DNA of 64,000 nucleotides from Fallopia convolvulus (taxonomy: Eukaryota; Streptophyta; Magnoliopsida; Caryophyllales; Polygonaceae): positions 63,931,224 to 63,995,223 of the forward strand of contig OZ024719.1 of the NCBI GenBank assembly GCA_964016875.1. Direction: 5' to 3'. Shown piece by piece: positions 31,538 through 43,402 of the stretch. Within the stretch, counting starts at the first letter, position 1; each line of letters opens with the position of its first letter. A program made the translations under genes and the position numbers. The notes below the pieces were generated by a model. That model did not search any database. It had not been told where the DNA came from and saw nothing but the letters and a program-made list of their open reading frames with translations.

Positions 31538-34253
31538 ATGCCTAGGAGAGCCTCTGCGAGCCCACCGCCCGGCTTTGTCTTTAATTTTCAAGAGAGTTTC
31601 TATCAAGAGGTCTCCGAGTCTGTAGGAAGTGTAGAGCCAAGTGACTCTCAGAACCCAAGTTCCCCTTCGTTGGTCTTCAGCGAGCCCTCATCCAGCGACT
31701 CCGCTGTTTAGATCAATTCGTACTTCCCCCGTCTGCGCATATATTCTGGTGTTGAAATGGCTTCCTCTTCCTCTCCTGATGTGATCGCTGCCGACGTCGA
31801 GGCGAGGTTGGACGCGACAATTGCCTCAGCCTCGGCTGCGTATGTGCCCTCGAGCTTCCCCGAGGCATATATTACCGACGCCGTGTCCGGTACTTTTGTC
31901 GTCCTTAAAGAACGGATTCCTATGAGTCCGAGCACTCCCGAAGCCTACCTGTCCGAAGGGGTGGCCACCGATTTGAAGCTGGACGACCTCGCGGACATAG
32001 CTAAAGACTTCCCCTGGCCCGAGGGAGTCGAGCTGGCACTGCCAGAGGAGGAGGGGCGACCCCTGGCGTCCTACGAGGGGTGTGCGGTCGTACACCTCGT
32101 CAGTCTCCAAGCGGGCTTTAGGCTGCCCTTGGCCCAGCACATCGTTGATTTCTTATGGGCCATGGGCGTCTGCCCCGCCCAGTTGTTCCCGAACGCCTGG
32201 CGGTTGTTGTGTGCCTACACAATTCGAAGCCGTGAGCTTCTGGACGAGCCAAACCTCAACGATTTGTCGGCGTTAGTCTTGGCGAGGAGAGAACCTCGCT
32301 GTTCCCTGGTTAACCTCAGCACGCCGAATGTCAAAATCATCACGACCCAGTCGAACGTCGGGACATGGAAACCTAAATGGTTTTTGGTCCGAGACCTCAG
32401 CGGGAGATACCTCAATTTCCCTGTGGCACCGGGTAACTACGAGAGATGCGTGTGTCCGTACAAGGTCGCTGAGTTCCAGGCACTCAAGGCTCGGTACGCC
32501 ACAGCGTACCAGGCGCCATACGAGCGCTACCTTTCTCAGGACCGGCTTGAGCGGGCCGGGCTGAGCCTCAGTTTCCCTCCTCGCGAGGGTGGAAAGGGTA
32601 TTTTATTATCATTATTTCTCTGATTGTTTTCTTTTTCCTCGTAAGGTTACGAGGTTATAAACCTCGTTACATTTGTTTTTGACCTCGTCTTAACCTGCTT
32701 TTTCTTTTTCGCCTCTTCTTTCTTGACAGTGGATTTTCTACACAAGCTCTTGCCGCGATGTCGAAGGGGAAACAGCCTTTGACGTCTACTTCCAAGACCC
32801 CTGCTCCTTGGGTCCTCAAGGGGATTTCAATCAACGATCCGAGCTCGCAGGCGAGGACAGGCACAACGCAGTCGGGACCTGTTCCGCCAACGGCCGCGAA
32901 AGGGGGAGCCCTGCCCAAGGGGAACGTCGCGAGGGCGTCGCAGTGGGACGTCGCGGGGCCGCCCCAAGGGGAGAAAAGATCTGAGGTGGTTCCGTCGAAA
33001 GGGGCCACCGCGAAGGGGACCACCCATCCACCCCGGGCGTCTGACGACAAGGCCGGGCGGAAAAGGAAAGAAGCGGGGTCTTCCCTCGTGAAGAAGAAGA
33101 AGAAACCTCGGTCGGGCGACCATCAACGAGGCTCGCGGGATCTGGAACTCATCCCCGCGTTCAACTTCAAGGGGCGAAGTCGCGGGGACGCAGGCCCCCA
33201 TCCCGCCAGGTTTCACTGCCCTGGACCTATCAGAGGGGCCCCGTTGGAGTGGGCCCGGGGGGATTACAAGGAGGAGGTCGCGTGGGCCAACAACCTCACC
33301 GAGGCGGCGCTCGACGACGAGGCCGCTCGGTACTCGGCCATGGTAAGCTTTTTCGTTTTTGTGTGTTTTAATTCCTGTCTCTTTCTTGTTTCTTTTCTCA
33401 CTCTCCTGTGAATTTGCAGCACACATTTTTTGATAATTATAACCGGAGTTGCATCGCCCTCGCTCACTCGAGGATGGACAAGATGGAGGCGGCGCTCCGA
33501 GCCCGCAGCGAGGTGTGCGAGCGACAGGCCAAGGAGCCGGCCGAGGTCGCGGAATCGTTCAAAGCCGCGGAGGCTGCGGCCAAGAAGCGGGTCGAGGCCG
33601 CGGAGGCCGCGGCGAGGACGGAGGTAAAGGCGGCGAGGGAGGGGGAGAAAAGGGCAAGGGGTGAGGCCGAGGTTCTGCGGGGCGAGGTTGAAGGGCTTCG
33701 GGGCAAGCTCTCCGCCGAACACGAGTTCTTCAAGGCGAAGGAAGCGGAGTTTCTGAGGGCCGAGGAGGAGATCAGGCGCCTCGAGGGGCGCATTGTTGAG
33801 CTTAACGAGGAGGTCGTGGCCGCGGGTCCCAAGTATGTGGACTCGGAGGAGTACAAGGCGGAGCTGGTGGAGAGCGTGAGGACAATGTTCCACCAGGCAG
33901 TCCGCATGGGCGTAAAATAGGCGGTGGCCAAGTATGGGCACTTCAACCCCCAGATCGTCTTCTTCAACCCCAACTACAATGAAACCATGGGGGAGCTGGG
34001 GTCGAAGGATCCCGAGGGGGAATGTGAGTTCTTCCTCAACGAGGACGGGACTGTGTCCAGCACCGCGCCCCCCGAGGTAGAGCTTATTGGAGGGAACCCG
34101 GAGTTAACCTCCACGGGACCTCAGCCCGCGACCGATGCGCCCGCGCCTCTTGCCTCCGCTGCCCCTGCTCCTGCTGAAGCCTCGGCTGCCTCCGCCGAAA
34201 CTCCTAAAACCATCGATCTTACCGGTCCCGAGGCTGAAACCTTGAAGAAATGA
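31538..34253 (+). pseudogene. Tat antisense gene, gypsy-type-transposon (PF04195-like) protein, two TAG stops
   Basis: Proposed structure: a leader exon ends at CAA|GTAAGT (30706) and the intron ends at TTTTCCAG (31502). Coding starts at 31538 (MPRRASASPPGF). A second intron runs from about 32594 to about 32746, and a third, clearly, from 33343 to 33419 (ATG|GTAAGC...TTTGCAG). Coding ends at 34253. The first coding exon has FLWAMGVCPAQLFPNAWRLL, like the plant 'putative gypsy type transposon' family. The second is basic and Lys-rich (KKKKKPRSGD). The third is a long coiled coil (AAEAAAKKRVEAAEAAAR). TAG codons interrupt it at 31709-31711 and 33918-33920, with the frame open on both sides. Such antisense ORFs are known in Tat elements, function unknown. 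The second intron's borders are uncertain. Confidence 0.75.
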
Positions 34254-34615
34254 TGATAACTTTTCTCTTGTGGCCCTACGGGGTTTGTAATTAAAACATC
34301 TTTTTTTTTGTTTGGGTGACCCTACGGGGTCTGTAATCGAAACACCTCTTTTTATATTTATGCCCTTCGTCACTTTCTTTTCCTATGCTTGTTTGCTTTA
34401 GACTTTCTCGTATACGTCAGTCCTTATCCGTCCAACCCCATGGTTCGAGTGTCACATCTTTTGTGGGGCTCGGACCACACCGGGCGTTGTAGTCCTGCGA
34501 CGAGGTCGTGAGTCTCTGTTCGGACCTCGTTGTTCTGGAAGTTCGTTCCAACCTAAAAATAGCCGTCCGCGAATCCTGGCGTCTTAGGGGGTTCACGAAC
34601 CTCGTTCGTATCCCA

Positions 34616-35845
34616 AACGGGAAGCGAGGGGTGGAACTTTTCAACGAGATTCTCCAACCCCAAGCGTGAAGCGAGGGGTGGAACTTCTTGCAACGAGATT
34701 CTCCAACCCCAAGCGTGAAGCGAGGGGTGGACTTTTTTCAACGAGATTCTCCAACCCCAAGCGGGAAGCGAGGGGTGGACTTTTTTCAACGAGATTCTCC
34801 AACCCCAAGCGTGAAACGAGGGGTGGAACTTCTTGCAACGAGATTCTCCAACCCTAAGCGTGAAGCGAGGGGTGGACTTTTTCAACGAGATTCTCCAACC
34901 CCAAGCGTGAAGCGAGGGGTGGACTTTTTCAACGAGATTCTCCAACCCCAAGCGTGAAGCGAGGGGTGGAACTTCTTCCAAACGAGATTCTCCAACCCCA
35001 AGCGGGAAGCGAGGGGTGGAACTTTTTCAACGAGATTCTCCAACCCCAAGCGGGAAGCGAGGGGTGGACTTTTTTCAACGAGATTCTCCAACCCCAAGCG
35101 GGAAGCGAGGGGTGGAACTTTTTTAACGAGATTCTCCAACTCCAAGCGTGAAGCGAGGGGTGGAACTTCTTGCAACGAGATTCTCCAACCCCAAGCGTGA
35201 AGCGAGGGGTGGACTTTTTCAACGAGATTCTCCAACGCCAAGCGTGAAGCGAGGGGTTGAACTTCTTCCAAACGAGATTCTCCAACCCCAAGCGGGAAGC
35301 GAGGGGTGGAACTTTTTCAACGAGATTCTCCATCCCCAAGCGGGAAGCGAGGGGTGGACTTTTTTCAACGAGATTCTCCAACCCCAAGCGGGAAGCGAGA
35401 GGTGGAACTTTTTCAACGAGATTCTCCAACCCCAAGTGTGAAGCGAGGGGTGGAACGTCTTGCAACGAGATTCTCCAACCCCAAGCGTGAAGCGAGGGGT
35501 GGACTTTTTTCAACGAGATTCTCCAACCCCAAGCGGGAAGCGAGTGGTGGACTTTTTTCAACGAGATTCTCGAACCCCAAGCGTGAAGCGAGGGGTGGAA
35601 CTTCTTGCAACGAGATTCTCCAACCCCAAGCGTGAAGCGAGGGGTGGACTTTTTCAACGAGATTCTCCAACCCCAAGCGTGAAGCGAGGGGTGGACTTTT
35701 TCAACGAGATTCTCCAACCCCAAGCGTGAAGCGAGGGGTGGAACTTCTTCCAAACGAGATTTTCCAACCCCAAGCGGGAAGCGAGGGGTGGAAATTCCTC
35801 CAAACGAGATTCTCCAACCCCAAGCGGGAAGCGAGGGGTGGAACT
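34616..35845. repeat. 48-bp minisatellite, about 25 units, with higher-order structure
   Basis: Each unit contains CGAGATTCTCCAACCCCAAG, then CG(T/G)GAAGCGAGGGGTGGA and a variable T-rich linker. I counted 25 units. The rarer linkers CTTCTTGCAACG and CTTCTTCCAAACG recur with the same 145-bp spacing at 34688/34833/34978 and 35458/35603/35748, so a block has been duplicated about 770 bp (16 units) apart. Open frames across it on both strands are a by-product of the repeat and not genes. It lies between pol and the antisense gene, where Tat elements often carry satellites. Confidence 0.95.
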
Positions 35846-35923
35846 CTTCAGGGAGGGAGCGTTTTTAGAAAAGCCTGCAATCCTTTATTTACCAACTGTG
35901 AGGAACAACGGGGTTACGAGTTT

Positions 35924-38900
35924 CTACATGTAATATTTTTTGAGTCGCGCGACGTTCCACGTTTTGCTCAGTGTGCGCCCCTCGTCGTCCCTGAGTTTGA
36001 AAGCCCCGGGCGCGACTTCTTCTCCGAGGATGTAGGGTCCTTCCCAATTAGGGTCCAATTTTCCTCCTTCGGTGCGTCTTAGCACGAGGTTTCCCGTGGC
36101 CAAGATGCGAGGTCTGACCTTGTTGTCGTGATACATGGCGACACGTCGCTTGTATTCTCTAGAACGCAGGTCCGCTACCTTGCGGATTTCATCTCGGAAC
36201 TACAGTTCGACTCTGAGGTTGGCCTCGTTTTCTTTTTCGTCGAAGTTGTACACCCTTGCTGATGGAATTAGGGTATCTACGGGAATGAGGGCTTCCACCC
36301 CGTAGGTAAGAGCGAAGGGGGTCTCGCCCGTTGCGCGGCGCGAGGTCGTTCGATACGTCCAGAGGACGAGTGGGAGTAATTCGGCCCAGCGGCCTTGTGC
36401 CATGCCCAGGCGCTTTTTGAGGTCTGTCAAGATGCGGGCATTAACGTTTTCTACCTGGCCATTGGACTGGGGATGAGCCACGGAGGAAAATTTGAGATCG
36501 ATGCCCAGCTCAGAGCAGAAAGTCCGAGTTTCTTCGCAATCGAATTGGGGGCCATGGTCGGTCATGATTGTCATGGGGACACCGAAACGGCAGACGAGGT
36601 TCTTCCATAGGAATTCGCAGACCTTTGCCCCTGTGATTTTTGCCATTGCCTGTGCTTCGATCCACTTCGTGAAGTAGTCCACGATGACCAAAATGTATTG
36701 CACTTGGCCAGCAGCTTTAGGAAAAGGGCCTAATATGTCCATTCCCCACATTGTGAAGGGGCATGGCGCGTGAATGCTGCGGAGGGGAGCCGTCGGGGTG
36801 TGCTGGACGTTCCCGTGTTTCTGGCATCCGACGCATTTTTGGACGTAAGCTCTTGCGTCTTGTCGGAGAGTAGGCCAGAAGTACCCCAAATGGACGATTT
36901 TGTGTGCCAAAGACCTCCACCCCGGGTGTCCTCCACAAACTCTCTCGTGGGCCTCGTAGAGGACGTGGTCCGTGGTCTCGGGCGGTATGCACAACAGGTT
37001 GGGTTCAGCGTAGCCCCGGCGATAAAGCTGGTCGCCGACGACGCAGTAGCGGGCAGCTTGCATTTTTAGTTTTCTGGCCAGTGCGGGGTCCTCTGGGAGG
37101 ATTCCGCTTTGTATGTACCTCGTTACCGAGAACCTCCAGTCCTCGGTCCTTATGGACATGACCTCGCTATCGACGCTCCGTGAGAGCTTTCTCTCCACCA
37201 TTACGCGGTTCCCCACATCCAAGGGAAGCGCGGAGCCTAACCTGGCGAGGGCATCTGCCTTTGTGTTTGAGGTCCTCCTGATTGACTCCACCGCGAAGGT
37301 CTCTAGGCATGAAACCAAGGCTTTGACTTTTGCTCGGTAGGCGGGCAGGAAACCTGTCCTGGTGTCGTATTGGCCGTTGAGTTGTCGTGCCACCAATTCG
37401 GAATTTGTGTAGACCCTGATTTTGCGGGCTCCATAAAGTAGCGCCATCTCGATCCCGGCAATCATGGCCTCATACTCGGCGTCGTTGTTAGTGGCATCAA
37501 AGACGAAGTTGAGAGCATACTCCGTCTCGATTGAGGGGCCAGCGAGGAACACCCCGGCCCCGCCGCCGGCGTCACATCGTGAGCCATCGACGAACACTTT
37601 CCATTCGTCCGAGCTTGTGTCTGTCTCAGGGAAGGTGACCTCCACCATAAAGTCGGCGAGGGCTTGTCCCTTCATCGCGGTTCTCGGAAGATAATTGATG
37701 TCGAACTCGGAGAGCTCGACGGCCCACTTGGTCATACGTCCGGAGAGAGCGGGCTGATGCAAAATTTGACGAAGTGGGAGGTCCGAGAGAACCTGGATGG
37801 GATGTGCGTGGAAGTATGGGCGTAGGCGTCTTGCGGCGGTCACTACAGCCAGCGCCATCTTCTCTGCCGGGGAGTATCTCTGCTCCGCAGGCTGGAGCAC
37901 GCGACTCACAAAGTATACCGGGTGCATGGCCTCTCTTGTGAGCACCGCGCTGACGGTCTCGGGGCTCACCGCCACATATAGTTGCAAGTCTTCGCCCGCA
38001 TGTGGAGGTGACAAGGTGGGGAGCTTGGTGAGGAAGATTTTTAACTCGGAGAAGGCTGTCTCGAGTCTCTCGTCCCAGACGAACTTGTCATTCTTTTTGA
38101 GGGCGGCGAAGAATGGGAGGGACTTGTCTGCCAGGCGGGAGCAAAACCGCCCCAAGTAATTCACAGCGCCATTGAGTCTTTGTACCTCGGTACGAGATCG
38201 GGGAGACCTCATTGCGAGGATAGATTCTATTTTGGCGGGGTTGACGTCGATCCCGCGTTCGCTGATCATGAATCCCAAAAACTTCCCCGAGGATACGCCA
38301 AAAACGCACTTTTCGGGGTTCAGGCTGAGCTGGTGGTGCCCGAGGGTGGTGAAAACCTCGGCGAGGTCAGCCAGGTGCTCCTCGGGGCCCTTGCTCCATA
38401 CCACGATGTCGTCAACGTAGGCAGATACATTCCTGTCCAGGTGGTCTTTAAAAACCCGATCGACGAGGCGTTGGAATGTGGCCCCGGCGTTCTTGAGGCC
38501 AAACGGCATGACCTTATAACAGTATGTCCCCCGCTGGGTGATAAAGGACGTCTCCTCCTCGTCACGAGGATTCATCGAGATTTGGTTGTACCCCGAGTAG
38601 GCGTCGAGGAAACTCAAGACCTTGTGCCCAGCAGTCGAATCTACAAGTGCATCGATCTAGGGCAGAGGGTAGCTGTCTTTGGGGCATGCCTTGTTGAGGT
38701 CCTTGAAGTCTACACACATCCGCCACTTGCCGCTGGCCTTTTTGACCAACACGACATTGGACAGCCATTTCGGATACTGGACTTCGCGTATGAAATATGC
38801 GGCCAGCAGCTTGGCCACCTCTTCATTTGCGGCAGTTGCCCTTTCTTCGTTCATTTTTCTTCGACGCTGCACCACAGGACGAATGGCGACGTCGATGTTC

Positions 38901-40168
38901 AGGGAGTGCTGGGCCAGGGTCCGAGGCACACCTCGGAGATCTTTTGCAGTCCAGGCGAACACGTCGTGGGACCCAGCAAGCAGGGTTTCCAGTGACGTTG
39001 CTGCACCCCCAGTGAGGCAACCCCCGAGGTAGATCTTTTCTGATTTGTTTTCGAAGGGGGTAATCACCCTTCTTTCTGTCTCGGGAGTGGGTATCGTGAA
39101 ATCCCGGACTTTGAGGTCTGCTTCACCCGAAGTCTCTACCATGAACACAGAGCATTTTTGCTTAGCCGAGGTCATGTAGCAGACGCGGCCCTCTTCTTGG
39201 TTGCCTTTCACTTCTCCAACACCTACGCTGGTGGGGAACTTCATTTTCAGGTGGTAGATGGAGACCACCGCCTGGAATTTCATCAAGGAGACTCTCCCGA
39301 TGATTGCACTGTAGGCCGAGGGCAGGTGCACCACCGTAAACTCTATTACCTCGGTTCTCGTTGTTGAGCCAGTACCGAGGGTCATCCACAGGTCTATGAG
39401 ACCAGCGACATCGACCTCGTTTCCCGAGAAGGAGGTGAGCTTCCCAGCGTAGGGCCTCAAGGATGTCGCGGAGATCCCTAGCTGCTCGAAAGCGCCAAAA
39501 TACATGATGTCCACGGAGGAACCCGTGTCCACCAGTATTCTCTTCACTATCTTTGAGCCCAACTGAGCGTGTATCACCAGGGGGTCGGAGTGGGGCATAT
39601 GGAGTCCTTCGGCGTCTTCTGTCGTGAAGGCCATACCCATGTGGGACCGTGAGGTTTGGGTCACGCTGTATACCGAGGGCTCATGATGACTTGCCCTCGC
39701 GTATCTTTTTCTTTCCGCCTGGCTCGAACCCGCCAGCGAGGGTCCGCCCGAGATGGTGTTGATGTACCCATCGGGCGTCGAGGCTTGTCCGGAGCGCGAC
39801 TGCCGCGCCGGAGCTTGTTGCTTTGTGTTGCTTGGTCGAGACCGGGTTGGTTCCTGCTGCACGAGGTTGGCCCCCGATGCGGGATCGGCGCGCTTTTTCT
39901 TGTTTGGGTTGTAGGCGGGGCCACCTTTGCCTCTGTAACCTCGTGGCTTCCCGCCGAAGCAGCTCCAACCTCCACCGCCACGGTTGTCGTAGCGGTTGTT
40001 GCTTCTATTGTCGTTGTTGCCTCTGTTATTGTTGTTGCTTTTGTTGTTGTTGTTGCTTTTGTAATCGGCACGCCGGTCGTGAGTTTGCGTCATGTACGCG
40101 TCCCTCGCGGCCGGTGCAGCCACTTTAGCTTTTCCCTTAGCCTCGGTCACGATTTCCTTGTCGGTCCT
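35924..40168 (-). pseudogene. Tat gag C-terminus and pol (protease, RT, two RNase H, integrase), interrupted
   Basis: The minus-strand frame resumes gag at the Athila insertion and passes an Asn-rich basic region. It then reaches protease (ILVDTGSSVDIMYF, near 39520) and RT (YVDD near 38410). A degenerate first RNase H follows (YVAVSPETVSAVL), then a second, plant-type RNase H (VFVDGSRC, NNDAEYEAMIAG, TKADALARL). Integrase follows with its HHCC finger (HERVCGGHPGW...CVGCQKHG) and D,D,E core (GMDILGP, MTDHGPQFD, NGQVENVN). TAG stops lie at 38657-38659 (inside RT) and 36200-36202 (after integrase core). In the second RNase H one catalytic Asp is Asn (VYTNSELV, near 37403). The protein cannot be made as one piece. 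Confidence 0.93.
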
Positions 40169-41688
40169 TGTTGATAGGTTTTCTCGGCCAACAAATAAAT
40201 TTGTAAGTCAAGACCCCGCTGAGTATAGTGGATTCAGGATCGTTCCACATGAAGCAAGGTTGTTTGTCTATCAATCTAATAAAAATTCAAATAAAAATCA
40301 AGCAAAACACTAACGAGATGCCTCGCTAACGACCTTGTCAGGATCGTTACCGAACCACCGAACACAAAAAACACCAATTAACGACCTAATAAAATTCTAA
40401 CTAACACTCGGTACCGAAGAAAGTATTCAGCAACGAAGATTTATCAGAAATAATTCAATAAAAACAAATATCTAGGATAAGGGACACCACAACATAGCCA
40501 AGCATAAGAATTCGTAAGAAGATAAATCATGCCTTTAAATAGATAGAGTCATCAACCTTCATTGACTAGACAAGTAAATTAATCTATTTTCATAAACCAA
40601 CTCACTCAATTGCTTGTTTTGGATCTAAAGCTTGAAACTTCCGTTTGCAAACAATATCAACCTTCAAGTTACTAACTTTCTCTTTCAATCAAGTTAAAAC
40701 TCAAATTACCTCAACTCCCGTTTCGGTATTAAGCACAACAAACAATTTCAATAAAGATAAAAGGCATTCAAAACACTATCTTACTTCATCAAACATGCTC
40801 AACTATGTCGGGCTTAACCCCGACCCTAGAAAAATAGACTACTCACTACTCATGATAAACAAACTAAAAACTTCCATAAAAACAAACATTGAAACAAAAA
40901 CTCAAACTTAAATTAATAACAAAAATATCGTCTTACAGAGAATCAGAGAAAAACCAAAACAAACAATCACCGAACCACAAACTCGATCAACGAACCTCGG
41001 AAACCGTCGTCACCGAACCTCGTCACCGACTTCCGATCCGGCAGCCTCTCCTTTGGCCTTCCTTCTCCTCCAAAACTAGCTCTAAACTCTACTCCAAAAT
41101 TCGCCCCCCCCTCTCCTATGCTAGATAGAAGGGTATTTATACTAGAAAATCCTAAAAAACTAAAAAGGCTAAAAGATAAAAACTTTCCTAAAAAGATAGA
41201 AACAATCTCTAAAACATAGAAATAAAATCTAGAAAGATATTAAACCCTAAAATACATATTCTAATAACCCATAAAGATTCTAAAAAGATACTCAACCGAT
41301 ACGGAAATAAATTCCCGCTCAGGATCGGTGAATAATAAAATAATACTCCGAAATCTTCTTCTTCGTGGCCTCGTTAACGACCCTTCATAGCCTCGTTAAC
41401 GAGCCTGGGGTTATATTTTCTTCAACACCTCTTCTCGATCTTCTTGAGCTTCGACTTCTTAAATCTTTGCACTCTTCCGTCCTTCACTGTGATGCTCCAA
41501 ATTTAGCTCCATTTAGCTCCTTTCCTAGCTAAAACCTGCAAAATACACAAAATAGCGTAGATTCCACCCTTTTCGTAGATTTATGCAAAACTAACTAAAA
41601 ACATTTAAAACTAAACCTAAACTAGACAAAATTAATCCTAATAAACAAAGAATACCTATCAAAAACTATACCAAAAATGCGAACATCA
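40169..41688 (-). repeat. Athila 3' LTR (1520 bp)
   Basis: Nearly identical to 52192-53710. It carries two palindrome pairs, at 40323/40344 and 41371/41393. The open frames in it are duplicated in the other LTR and are not genes. Confidence 0.97.
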
Positions 41689-41703
41689 AAATACCCCATA
41701 CTT
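41689..41703 (-). other. Athila polypurine tract
   Basis: On the minus strand AAGTATGGGGTATTT directly precedes the 3' LTR, the standard place for plus-strand priming. Confidence 0.85.
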
Positions 41704-43402
41704 AGACTTGCTTGTCCTCAAGCAATAATCAAGATATTAACCAAAACCAAAACAAATCATGCTTATTAAGACATAGCCATCTTCAAAAAGCAACATCTAC
41801 ACATAAGAAAATTATAGCAAAAGACTATTAACATCCTCACACATATATGCACTTAAATAGACATAAAATAATACAATCCAACCTCTCAAGGGATATAATG
41901 TGTTTCACTCCACTCTCATGTGTTTGGGCTTATAATTTCAATCTCTCAACTCATCCTATATACAAAAACTCATAGAAATTGGAACTTATATCACCAATAC
42001 TCTCCACCCAAGATTTGTCAAAACAAGCAAAGAATCATCAAGAGAACTTAGGCTCAATGAAAAACTTCATAGAAGTTTTCATTCGGCCGGGTTGTAATGG
42101 GGCTTGGTAATAACAATAGGGCATGGAAATATTTTGGTCATGTGGTGCTAATAATATCCGGGAATCAAAGACTCCTAAAAACTCACACATAACATCAAAA
42201 CTCTCATATAAAATAACCAAACTCACTCCCATATTATGCACACTTATTTTCACTCACCCATTTATCATCATAGAAAGTCTCATAACCAAAAATAAAAGAA
42301 TCTCTTGATATTATTTTTAAACACAAATGCACTTCAACTTTTCCTCTTTCTTTTTTGTATATTTCCCTTTTTTTTCGCCTTTTTTTCTCTCGCTGCCTCG
42401 TTAACGAACCCACATCCGGGTTGTTAACGATCCACCGTATACATTTTCTTCCCTTCAAGCTTTATTTTGTGCATCTTTTTTTTAATCAAGAGACCTTTCT
42501 CACATAAAATAACAAGAGACTTCCAATCTACCCTTCCCAAATACCCTTTAATTCAAGCGAATAGAAACTCTTTTCTTTTCAACAAAACACAAAACTTCAC
42601 CTCTCCGATCTAAGTCCTAATTCTCGGATAGGGTCAAGCTTATCTCGACTAGGGAACAATTTTTGTGGAGCTAAAAATAAAAGGTTTCAGGCCAGAATTG
42701 GTTAGCAAAAGAAGGAATAATGTAAAGGTAGGTAGGGAATAATAGGGCTCATAAAAATAAGTTCTCTATCATATGATCTTCACAAGTAATGAACTAAAAA
42801 TCTTTTAAGGGTCTCAAGAAATAGATAACCATCACAATTCCAAGAGAAAATATGCATAAGGAGAGTAAATCACACAAAAAAGAAGAGGGATTTATAAATG
42901 TTCTCCCTATAAGGCCAAAAATTTCTCACAAGGTAAGTTTTGTTGGATTGCATCATCTATGCTATAAAATATATGTGCTCAATTTCATCTAATGCTATTC
43001 CTTTCTAATAAAACAATAATGTCAATTTTTAAGAATCCGGCTATACTTTCAAAGACATGTTTGCAAGGAATTATATGATCAAACTAGTGATTGCTATCAT
43101 AGAACTTTATAAGAAGGAATATCTATCAATTCTAAACTCTTTTTTTGAATTTTTTGAATTTTTCAATTTTTTTTTTGTTTTAACAAAAGTAACAACTACA
43201 TAGAACATAAAAAACACCTAGGACATAATTTTTCTACTTTCTTCCCACCCTATACTTAAAATTACAGTGTCCCCACTGTAAGAAAAATAACAAGAAGAGG
43301 GAAAAGAAATAGAAAACAAAACAAAAAAAATTAAAAAGAAAAAGAAAGACATAAAACTTACAAAAGTGGAAACAAGGAAAGGAAACTTCATCTTGAGCTT
43401 GA
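41704..43402. other. Athila noncoding region between ORF and 3' LTR
   Basis: AT-rich and without a credible ORF. It holds a palindrome pair at 42398/42421 with 23-bp spacing. Confidence 0.7.

Noticed and set aside
34553..35753. Long open frames on both strands (WGWRISL-type repeats) across the 48-bp array
   Set aside because: They arise because the repeat unit has no stop in several frames; unit length and linkers vary and break the frames. No independent evidence of coding.
34616..35845. CRISPR-like look of regular repeats with short variable linkers
   Set aside because: Plant nuclear DNA, linkers are only a few bases and near-identical, no cas genes. It is a minisatellite.
39656..40174. 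172-codon plus-strand frame within Tat gag
   Set aside because: Opposite strand of the gag Asn-rich region; the minus strand carries the gag-protease frame.
40645..41128. Plus-strand ORFs in the Athila LTR, repeated at 52668-53241
   Set aside because: Duplicated with the LTR, low-complexity Lys/Thr/Asn composition, no start context or motif.
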